From contig SIJG01000128.1 of NCBI GenBank assembly GCA_023374025.1, forward strand, positions 310,001 to 374,000: a stretch of DNA of 64,000 nucleotides. Reading direction: 5' to 3'. Positions within the stretch are counted from its first letter, which is position 1; each line of letters begins with the position of its first letter. Positions 1-10,800 of the stretch are shown here, one piece after another. The notes beneath the pieces were generated by a model. The model made no database searches. It saw only the letters and a program-made list of their open reading frames with translations, and was not told the DNA's origin. Position numbers and translations under genes: made by a program. The stretch is from Heterodera schachtii. Lineage: Eukaryota; Nematoda; Chromadorea; Rhabditida; Heteroderidae.

Positions 1-3000
1 CTGCTCCCGTGCCATTCCCCATTGGTTGTCCCATATTCGATCTTTCCCCCGTTTCCCCATTTGAGTCTCCTCCAATTCCTGCCATTCGCCATCACCTGCA
101 CTTTCCCATCCTGCCACTTTTCGTTTTGTCGGCATTTGCTTCCGTTTGTCCCCCGTTGCGTCGGCTCTCCCTCCCTTTTCGCCGCTTTTTCAACCGAATG
201 TCCCTCCACCACAATTGGCCTTGGCTCCCTCCCGCTCTGCTCCCGCTTCATCTCCTCCGTTTGCCCTTTGCTCTTCCGCTGACCGTCGCCCCTCCACTCG
301 TCCCCCAAAGTGCAACAAATTTCGACCCGGGCGACACCTGTCATTAACGGAAATAACTACCAAAAGCATTATTTCCCTTTTCACCTCATGGCATTCAAAT
401 CCAATCGGACATTTCATTGGTTGAGGCAAATAAAATGAACATTTTCGGGGCGACCCGGAGGAATTTACGAAGGCGACTGATTGGCCAGGACAGCCCGCTT
501 TGTGGGCACAACATTGGAATTGGTGATTAAGTTCAGAAAATTGGCAGGAGAAACCCTGCGGACACGAACTGGGCGCAGAAGCAGTGCAAAGACGCACAGA
601 ACGCACTTTTGGGTCGAAAGAAGCGATTTGACCCCCGGGGCATCCTTAGAGGAGGGAGAGAGAGAGTTGGCACGCTGAAGAGAGTACAGACGGAGAAAGG
701 AATGGAGAGAACGCAAGAAAATCAAAAAATGAAATCATTTTAAATGAACTGCGCTCCCTCCCCTCATGCGAAATGCCATTGTTTCGTTGGTCGGCGTCCT
801 CCCGTGGCATTTCCCTTTCCATTGGCATCGCTTCTTCATTTCCGTCCGTTTTGGCACAACATTGGTAGCGTTGATGAATGCTGGCGAACTGACAGGTGAA
901 TTTCGCTGGGCAGCCCCGGTCCCGCGGATTAAAAGGGTCGCACTGAACGACGGACGACTCGCGGAACAAAGCCGACTCCCCCGGGGGGCATCCGTCTGTT
1001 GAGGGCATTTTAACGCAATTTTCATTTAAAAACTTCCCTTAATATTTTTGATTTTTAATAAATTTTCCGCTGACCCTCCGCCGATTTCTCGTCGTTCTCA
1101 TTCATCCGATTCCTTTTACAACAAATTCCCATGCTTTGTATTGCGTTCGCGTGACTTTTTTCGCACTGAAATTCGCGCGGACACTCGGCGAATGCCCCGG
1201 GTACACAATTCTTCGGCATTTGGCTGAGCTCTTCGACTAAAAATTGAGAGCCCCCGCGACAAATCGCTAAACGTTTGGATTCATTCATTAATGATATTGT
1301 CGGAAAATTTACGTTCGACTGAGCAACAATGGCCTTGAGAGTCGGAAGAGACGCGCGATTGGCACGAAAATCCGTCGGGGCATTGCCCCAACGGCGTTGT
1401 TTCACTCGTGCCGACAAAGCAACGCAAAGGTCGGAAGGATTTGGGGGTACGGTAGAGAGAATGGCCAAAGGGACAAACGGCTGACAGAATGGGAATTGAC
1501 ATTTAAATCTAGAATTTTAAAATGAAAGTGATAAATTACTTCCATTCCGCGGAGCGCAACAAAAATACCTAAAAGGGACAAATGGCAATCGAATGGTCCA
1601 ATCAATTGATTGATCAATCGACAAATCAATAATAATTGACTTGTTATGGGCAGCGGAAAAACGGCAAAGGAAATTGGAAGGGCACGAGCCGGCGACATTC
1701 GCTTGGCATTCGCGGACCTTCAAAAAAGAACAACGGGCAGTCCGGCGGAAGTTGTCCGCTTTCTCTTCGTTTTCCTTTCCCTCTTTTACCGTTTCGTCCG
1801 CCGCTTCCCAAAAAGGCTTTTCGCCCTCGGCACAAACGGCCGAAGGTGGCGACCCGCAGCACACGTGGCGATGGCCCAATTCGTCACGAACGCAGCGAAA
1901 GTCGCGCGGGCAGCGTAATTGGGCGGCATTGGAATCGCATTGGAAAATGGAGGAAAAAGCACTGACAAAAAAACAATGGGAGGGGGGGGGGGGGGGTAAA
2001 TGCGGGAAAAAGTGGTCATTGGCACCCCTCCGCCGTTCCGTCCGTCGCCGTTTCCCTCCCGGCGATAGACAATTTCACCCGGGGCACAAGCTGAAAAAGA
2101 GGCAAAAGATATTGGAAAGAGCCGAATTTGAGGCAAAGAGAGGAAAAATGAGCAAAATTAAAACGGAAAGACAAATTCGAAATTTGCGGAAAAACACCTG
2201 CCGAAGAACAGAATTTGGTGCACTGCTCGCGACTTTCGAAGTTGTTCATGTTGCCGTTGCACCCACCGAAGCCGAACTCGCCGCACTCGCGCGTCACAAT
2301 GTTAAAATACCACCGCGTCAACGACGCCTTGCGACAAACGGTGCCCACTTGAGGGGGCTGCGAACAAATGAAAGCTGAGAAAAGGGGCGGAATGGCACAA
2401 GCAAAAGGAGTGATCAATATAGAATGCCAAACGACCTTTGGTGGGGCAGCAGCGATGTGCGATCACTCCGTTCGCGTTGATCGGCACGCACTCGCGCGAG
2501 TCGCGGCTGGGGCACTGGCTGCGAGTCGGAGCAGCTCAGAAAATGATTGCTGGTCGGGTCGCGCAACGGCTGACCGCCGTTAGGGCAGCCTTAAAAGGGC
2601 GAAACGAACAGTGCCGTGCCGTGCCCGCCACTCACTCACCCCCAATTCCGCAATATTCCTGGCAAACGTCCAACGATTGGAAATTGTTGGCATTTCCCAT
2701 CGCACCCTTCGTATTGGAACGACTCGCAGCTTTGCTTTTCCGCGTTGAAGAAGAAGCGGAAGGAACGGCCGGCGCCGCATTGGGTGCCGCGGTCGGAGCC
2801 TAAGGAGCAAGTCCAAGCCCGGAGGGGACAGCAGCCGAAGGTTTGTCCGTCGAAGTGACACTCGTGGTTCAGCGGACAGCCTTCGGCCAATGAACAGCGT
2901 GTGAAAAGGCCGGAAAGGTCGCGGTGGGCACGCCCCTGGGGACAGCGCGGTTCCGCTGAATTGGCAAAATTGGCCTAACATGGCACAGCAGGGGAACAGA

Positions 3001-5590
3001 CAGGCGATGTTGCGACACTTCATTTGGCACTCAATCAACTGCTCAAAATTGTTGTCGTTGCCCTGACAGCCGGTGAAGTCGAACAATTCGCATTGGCGAG
3101 TCCCCTGAGGCAAAACGTCATTAAAATGGCACTGGCACTCAAATTAAATGAATGCTAATTGCTCACCGCGTTGTACCAATATCGGCTGACACTTCCCGTA
3201 CATTCGCCCACTCTCTTCGGCTGTGTGCAAATCGTTTCTAATGAAAAGATACCGATCAAAAAATTGCAAAGTGATCGTGCGAACGCGCGGTGGGGCAGCA
3301 CACTCTGTGGGCCGAGTCGCAGCTGTGCGTGTTGGGACAGTCGGCGGCTGGCGGAAGGAAAAGGCGCCAATTCAAATGCCAATCGACGCCCTTCCCCCCC
3401 CCCCCCTCTCTTACCCAATTCGCACCTTTGCCATTGGCCCTCGGCCACGCGCAACGGTTGGCCCAATTCGCAGATCACTGAAATGGAAAGGAACTGAGGG
3501 AAAGCCAAAGAAAGGAGCGCCTACGCTTGGAGCAGAAGTGTTCGCAGTCCTGCTTGGTGACGAAGTTGTTGAAGTTGCCGAGTCCGCCCTCGTAAATGAA
3601 ATTGGAGCACCTCAAAACACAACCATTTCCACCATTGGACTGCTTCTCCTCCCCCCATCCGCTCACCTTCCCTGCTCCGCGTCGTAATAAAAGCGATTTG
3701 TCGGTGCGCTTCCGGCAATTTGAATGCCCGGGTCGAACAACGCGTCGGCACCACCGCTGGTGGGCAATGCCCCGAAGGGGAAAGTGCGACCACCCGCGGC
3801 ACTGCACAAATGGGCTGAGAAAGGGACGGACGCATTGACAGACGGACGGAAAACGAAAACGGACCGACGGTGGGGCAGCACTGCTGCAGAGAGCCGATTT
3901 GGACGCAAGTGTTTTCGGGGGCACAACTTCCGCTTTGCCGCACGCAATTGGCGACGGGGAAATCGTCGGAGAGCGAAGCGCGGAGAGAGCGACGGAACTG
4001 AGCGGGGCCACGCCGACACGCTAAAGACGGACGGAACGAACGGACAGCAGGTCGAGACGGAGCGGAACAAATTGGCAAAACCACTTACTGTCCCTGCAAA
4101 ATGATTCGCAATGCTCCATCGTCCGAAAATTATTCGGCGAAACTCCGTCCGATTGTGCCGGATCCTTCAAAAAACTTTTCGGCTTTTTGACTTAACTGTG
4201 CTTACCCAAAGGAATTGTGTACAAGTGCCGGTTACGGAGTTGTACCTGAAAACATAAAATTACAGAAGAAGCGATGGGATGGATTCGACGCCAATGGCAA
4301 AAAAAGCGAATGGGTGGGCCGATTAATTCAAATGGCTTTGATCATTTCGAATTCCGTCGCTATAAGAAGGGCCTCTCAAAGTGTCCCCTTTTGCCTTTGC
4401 CTCACCACCACCGTGGGACGGATGGCTCTTCTCCCTGTTCCATCGGTTGGATGCACACAAATGCTATTTAGAGAGTAAATATCAAAAATATCAATTTTAA
4501 TTGATGGCAATGCCTCGGCTATGACAACAAATTCCGTCGACAGTCGGTGCGTATTCGGGGAAATATTCGGGCCGAACTTGCGGGTGGGGCACGCAATTGT
4601 ACAAATCCACAATGGGCACATCGCGTTCACCATCCGGGTAAATACACCTTGGAATATGCGATTGATTCAGTTAGAGCATTTTTGTTCTTGGCAGCAAGCA
4701 GCTCAGGTTAATAATCTGTTGCATTGCTTGGTTCAGTGACTCCCTTCCCCCCCCCCCCCTCCTTTCGCTTTTCTTACCAAGTCGACCCGTCGCCTCCATT
4801 TGAGTCGTCCGTCTCAGCCGAACTGCTGGTACAAAGGACGGGCATGTACGAACCGGGGGCCAATGGGTGTGTCGATGGGTTGGCCAACAAAGTGACGGGG
4901 GACGGCGCTTCTGTGGCCGGGAAAAGGGGGGGGTAGGACTAAGTTCGTGCCGAGTGAGTCTTTCGGTTCTTCCGTTTTTCGGCTTTACCTGCGTTATTCG
5001 GCTCGGGCAAAGGACAAGCCGGTGGAACGCCGCTCTTACATTTATAAAAGCATTTTTAATGTGTTCTTCCTCAGCTGTGCTTCTTACTGCAACACACATT
5101 GTGCCGTCCCGCGTCTTTGCCGGCACGTAATAATCGGGGCATTGGCACAGCCCACCCTTGGCACAACGCGCGCCGGGCCACACGGATCCGCATTGGACAT
5201 CGCCAACACAGCCGCTATCCCCGGGGTTAACTTCTTCAAACGGAAAACAAAGTCAAAGTGATGGCCAAAGAAGGGGAAAGACTTGGCCAACAAAAGGAGG
5301 AAATGGGCACGTAATTGGACAGGCAAATGCATTGGCCAACGGAGCAGAACATGCCAGACTGAATAGGGCAACCCCAAATGGATGGACAAGGGAAAAACGG
5401 GAGAAACACCACCTGACAGTCTGTGTTTTGAGTACACAGGTCGCCAACTCGGCCACCACCTTTGGGGAAAATGAAAAGTGATTGAGTGCACTGAATTGCT
5501 AATCCCAATTTAAGACTCGAGACCGATGCCCCCGGGCATTGCCCTCTCCCCCCCCCCCACCTGTCCGTTTCGGTCTCTTCAAATTCCATT
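1..5590 (-). CDS. EB / lustrin / Kunitz multidomain extracellular protein (partial, frameshifted)
   Basis: A multi-exon minus-strand gene continues past position 1. In N-to-C order I read two EB-like Cys modules (about 5460-5240 and 5235-5085), a Ser/Thr linker (about 4920-4760), a Cys-rich block (4650-4480), then lustrin-type repeats (C-P-x-G-x-x-C ... C-C-P) alternating with four Kunitz domains near 3815-3524, 3245-3013, 2825-2650 and 2365-2210. At least six more lustrin repeats follow (about 2090-380). The fourth Kunitz domain has all six Cys, with Arg right after the second Cys (P1), suggesting trypsin-like protease inhibition. The first lacks the two Cys of one disulfide ([11 protein letters not shown] in place of GC). 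Frame breaks occur near 2696-2698 and 2517-2518. The family is known for secreted cuticle/moulting or extracellular inhibitors. No signal peptide is visible, so the start and the 5590 boundary are approximate. Confidence 0.82.
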
Positions 5591-5599
5591 CATCAACTT

Positions 5600-6221
5600 C
5601 GTCAGCTGAAAAAGCTCAATTTAATTTATTTCATGGGTTTCTTATTTAGTATTTAGCTTATTTGTTTTATTTTATTTCTTTTTTGTTAATTATCCCTCGC
5701 CCCATTCATAAAATTCGGGCGAATAAAAGAGGCGACGGGGAAAGGAAGGGAGAGAGAGAGAGAGGGGGCGGGGGGGGGGGGGGGGGGAGAAGGGTATCGA
5801 TGAAAAATATATGAAACTGAGATAGAAAAGAAGAAGCTTCCCGAGTGGCCCGGAAGGCCAGAGACACCACCGGCCCGCCCCATAGTTTTTCCCTCAAAGG
5901 CTTCCCCCCTTCGTTCATATATTTCAAAATATCATTTTGACAAATATTAAAATACCCATACATACCAAAACATGGGAAAATAATCATAAAAGTGATTGTT
6001 ATTGTTGAGAACATTTTGTTTGCTTTTATTGTGCCAAAGAAAAATAATAAATAAATGAATTAAAAATGTGAAAATGATTAATGGTAATAAAATGAGGCGT
6101 CAATTTTAATTGGTTGAGCTCGAATAGTCAGTCAGCAATAAAATGTTAGCATCGGCGACTGTTTGCTTTGCTTTGTTTTGCTTCGCTGATAAATGCTCTG
6201 ATCGGACGGGCGATCCTTTGA
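5600..6221. other. Intergenic AT-rich stretch with a poly-G run
   Basis: No supported gene. The stretch is AT-rich with a (GA)n block followed by a long G run at about 5767-5788. It lies between the 5' side of the Kunitz/lustrin gene and the 3' end of the next minus-strand gene. Confidence 0.6.
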
Positions 6222-7440
6222 TCAATCGGCGGAAGGAAGAAAAGACGGATTGACGACGAAGGACGGAGCCGACGAAAGTGCAGGACAATACGGAGGAGGC
6301 GGGGAGCGCAAAAAGTTGGCCGAGTTGTGGCAGGGACGAGGGGCACGCGACGAGGAAGGACGAGGGGCCCCGGGGGGAGCCACGGAAAGACCCCCGAGGG
6401 ACGAATAGCGCGGGGGCGGCGGTGGGAAGAGAAACGGGTCGAACGGCGGCTGCGGCTCCACGACGCCCGGAAGTCCGACGGCGCCTTCGCCTCCATCCGC
6501 CGCAAGGCCCCAATAAGCGTTCACCCAATGGGGCGCGGAAAAAGGACGCCGATGGTCCATCAATTCGGCTCCGTCCACCTCAATGGAAACGGAGGGAAGT
6601 GCGGTCGCAAGCCCAGCCCCGTCTTCGTCGCCGGCACGCCTCCGACACGCCTCTGAATTGGCCTCGATGATTTTAGTGGACATGCAAGTCTAAACAGGGA
6701 GATTTGGGAAGGGGGATATGGCAAATCCCAAAAGGAACCGACCAATTTGACGCCGATGACAGAGACCATAATGAGCAGCCAAGCAAGCACCTCGGAAAAG
6801 ATCACAAAAGTGGGGTCACTAAAAGGGAGGGAATTGGAGGGAAAAGGCGGGGGGACGAACCCAAGGCGATAAGGGGAGGAGCCCTGGATGGAGATGATCA
6901 ACACACTGTTGAGAATGATTAGCAGAGACAGCAGAAGACACAGCGCACACAACGACCAAATGTGCTTTCTGAATTTTGAAAAGTCAATTTTAGTGAAAAT
7001 CATTTGCCCTATCATTGATTATCATAAAGAAAGTTAGGTCATTAGCCCAAATTGCCTGAAGGGATGAATTTGGATGAGCAGGTGGTTGAACACCGAACCG
7101 CCTTCCAACACTCCGTCGCCCATCAAAACACGGCCCCTTTGGGTCTGTCGGGACGGAAACAAAGGATTTGGACGCGTTCGTCGGTGGTGATGGGGAAGTT
7201 GGAGATGGGCAGGGACGAAGGAATTTGGTGGATAAGACGAGGAGGTGGGCACAATGGTGGGACGAGAATGATGACGGAAGAGGGGACGCCGAGGATGGCG
7301 CCGATGCCGAGAACGATCCAGAATGGGAGAGAAGGGAAGGGGGGGGGGAGGCAACGACACTTTTGGGACGGATTGAGAAATACGGCAAAATGCCGAGGGG
7401 AGTGATGAAGCCCCTCATCCGCAGAGGACAGAAAAGAAAT
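6222..7440 (-). CDS. Multi-pass membrane protein with proline-rich tail, unrecognised
   Basis: Minus-strand exons encode at least three hydrophobic segments: one near 7345-7270 (FWIVLGIGAILGVPSSVIIL), one near 6965-6890 (LCALCLLLSLLIILNSVLII) and one near 6830-6740 (FVIFSEVLAWLLIMVSVIGV). A cytosolic-looking tail ending at 6222 contains PPPPPRYSS and SPPPPY motifs of the kind WW or SH3 domains bind. Plausible introns separate the segments, for example a donor after PDRPKGA near 7135 and acceptors ATTCAG and TTTTAG ahead of the second and third segments. The layout resembles tetraspan-type proteins, but I do not recognise a family and the 5' end is unresolved. The gene shares orientation with tax-4, whose stop lies about 360 bp upstream. 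A spurious chain of hydrophobic frames in CT-rich DNA is the main alternative. Confidence 0.4.
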
Positions 7441-7802
7441 CACCGGGGGGGGGGGGGGGGGGGGGGGGAGAGGGAAGGCGGGAAAAAAGGCGGGAGGGAT
7501 TCGGCGGTATCCCTGGCAATTGTGGATTAAGCGCAAGAGAGAACAGCGAAATATTCTTTTTGATATTTATAAAAGTAAATTGAGCTGTTTTATATGTTTG
7601 AGTGTGATGTCATTCATTTTTGATGTCCGTCCGTCGGTTCTTCGTTCTTTTGTCCATTTTTCCATACTTTCGTACATTTGTCCATCCGTTTATTCATTTG
7701 TCCGTTCGCCCATTTGTCCATCCGTTTATTCATTTGTCGTTCGTCCATTTGTCCGTTCGTCCTCCCCTCCCTCCTTGCCCTGTCTGTCTGTCTGTCTGTT
7801 GT
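7441..7802. repeat. Poly-G run and TGTCC-rich imperfect tandem repeat downstream of tax-4
   Basis: A G run of about 24 nt sits at 7445-7468. From about 7625 to 7800 the DNA is made of imperfect CATTTGTCCATCCGTTTATT units and a (TGTC)n stretch. This is the 3' flank of tax-4 on the minus strand. No coding evidence. Confidence 0.7.
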
Positions 7803-10800
7803 TCATCCTTCCCCACTGTCTTCCTCCGCCTCGTCGTCCGTTTGGTGTCCGTCCTCCTCCAGCAGTGTTTCGTATTTGTTCAGCAGTTTTTCCAATTCCG
7901 AAATGCGTCCCCTCACTTTCGTTTCTGTGTTCGTGTGCTCTGCGACAAGTCGTGCGATTCGCGTTTGCAGCACATGTACGGATGCTTGCAGCTCGTCGAT
8001 TTGTTCCTCCGCCGTTTTTTGCTCTTCCGGCGCATTTTCGTCCAGCAAATTGTCTTTGCGTAATAATTCGCGGCCCTTCAGAAAAAGCGATTGGTTTTCT
8101 CTAATTGTCCATGCCTTCGTTTGCCAAAATCCCTTGGGAGTGGCTAATTGGTTTGCTTACCTTTCCAATCATAATTTTCCGTGCCTCGGGGTATTCGCGC
8201 AACGCTTAATGAGTCAATTTCATTTGTTGAGTTAACGGTCCCTTCAAACATTACCGGTCCAAAGGTCATTTTTGTTCAACACAAACAGATCAGTGTAACC
8301 AACTGATCTCACATTCGCAGTCCGCCGGTTGCCATTTTTGCTGCCCGCGATGTTCAAAATGCTCAATTCACCGAAGACGGCACCCTCCGACAGAGTGGCG
8401 AACACTTTGGCGCCGTCGTCCGCCACCACCTGCGGCAAATAAGCGATTGACAAACGGCCGATCGATCAGTGCTTTCGAGTGCGACTGATCGGTCAATTAA
8501 TTGCCTGAAGCATTCCCCGCTTCACAATGTACATTTCGCGACCGATGTCCCCCTTTCGACAAACGTAGTCGCCGGGAGAGAACACTTGCCATTGCAACTT
8601 CAGCACCAATTCGGCGAGGAGACCAGCCTCACAATCCTAATTAGGAAATGAGGAGTGATTAAAATTACAAATCAGAGATTTTTCTTTATTTTAGGGACTT
8701 TGCTATGTGTAAAATATAAAGCATTTGCCACCGGTGGACATTTTGAAAAATTGTTGTAATTTATTAGCTAATTGGTGTCATTAATTGCCAAAGCAACTGT
8801 CATCCAATTTTTTATAATTTTCCGATTAGCGCCTAATTAAATATTTAATGTGTTAGTTTAGTAAATTGAAATTTTCTTCTCTTTTAATCATTCTCCCCAC
8901 CAGGGATGGCACGGAATTCCGATTTCCGACTTCCGATTTCCGATTTCCGACATTTTTTGGGTCGGAATTCCGATTTCCGAAAAAATTTTGGTCGTCGGAA
9001 ATCCGACTTAAGATTTCCGAAATTTTTGATGAAAAGTCGGAAATTTTCGGAAATTTTTTTTTAATTTTTTTTTTTCAAAAAATTAGTAATTTTTGTATAG
9101 TTTCTGCTAATAAATTGAACTGAAATTTTTAAAAATTTCCCGGCGGCGCCTATCGGCATCGCCGGACCCTAAAAATCCTTAATTTTCTTGCAAAATTTGC
9201 TCAAAACCGCAAAATTTTGTCTTTTTTTGGACAAAATCTGTTAACAAATCGCATTAAAAATTACAAAATTTTACCGGCGGCGCCTGTCGGCACCGCCGGA
9301 CAAGGGCGTAGGCAGGGGGGGGGGGGGGGCTGGGGGGGCTAAAGCCCCCCCCCGAAACCCAAAAAGTAAAAAATTTTCAGTAGATTTTTTTGAAATTTTA
9401 AGCAATTTTCTTAATAAAGTTGCATTAAAATACTCAAAAATTTTCCCGGCGGCGCCTATCGGCACCGCCGGACCCCCATTTTACCATATTTTTGAAAAAT
9501 GGAGGCCAAAATGGCAAAAAATATTAATTTTTTGGCGAAAAATTTTGTAAAATACACCCGATAATTCGGGATTTCAAAAAACCAAAAATACACCCCCTAA
9601 AAATCGACTTTTTGACTTCAGCCCCCCCCAAAGCCAAGGGTCTGGCTACGCCCTTGCCGCCGGACCCCCCTATCCCATGTTCTCAAAAAGTTTTTGAAAA
9701 AAGCGCGCCGCAAAAAAGGTGTAAATTGTCACTCCTTTTCCCAAAAATGTTCTAAAATAATGCAAAATGACATAAAATATTTACATAAAATATTGAATAA
9801 TTTTTCAAGCAAAATATTCAAATAACCAAAAACATTTTTGAAATCACCTTTTACTCATTAAGAATTAAAAAATTTAGCCTATTAAAATATTTAGAAAATT
9901 TTTTATTATATTTTATATTTTTTGAAAAATTTCCGATTTCCGACTTCCGATTTCCGACGTTTTTGGGGTCGGAATTCCGACTTCCGAAAAATTTTTGGCC
10001 CTCGGAAATCCGATTTCCGATTTCCGAAAATTTTTTGACCCCCCGGAATTCCGATTTCCGATTTCCGAAAATTTTTGGGGCCTCGGAATGCCATCCCTGC
10101 TCCTCACCCCTACAATTTTTATCACGCGTTTTTTTCTCGCCTGGAAAATGCGGACTTTGCGCAGCGTCTCGAAATGGACGTGCATTGCGATTTCGGCCTG
10201 CAGTTTGTCCGGCAACACTTTGAGCACTTGCGCGTCGGTCAGTCCCTGCTTATTGGCCCACAAATAATCGAACCATTTGATCACGCGCACTTCCAACTTA
10301 ATTTTCGGAATGTCCATCATTTCATTATCAAAAATGTCATTCCTTTTTGCATAAATTTCCATTATTTTTCCAATTTTTTGTCTTCCATTTGCTTTTCTTT
10401 CTTTCTTTGGCACTCTTTCACCTGTTTGCCAACCCCGCGTAAGTCCATGTACTGCTTGATGTTGTCGATTCGGTTTTGGAACTCGGTCCGATCGGCACTG
10501 ATATTGGCGATCATGCTGAAGGGGAAGTGATCAGTTCGGACGAAGGCCCGTCGGCAAGTGATTTGCGAGGTCGGCCGACCTTCCGACATTTCCGACGATG
10601 GTGGCGAAGATCAAAACACCGCACATCAAATCGATGGTGACGAAGGCAAATTCGATGTTCTGCTGGGGCCCGGGCACTTCGCCTGGGAACGGGGACAGAC
10701 AGAGATCAGATCGGAGGTTGACTGACCTTTGCCAGTGCCGTACCGATTGTGGTGAGAATCAGCGTGGACCAGTAGAAGCTGAACACTCCGAATGGCAATG

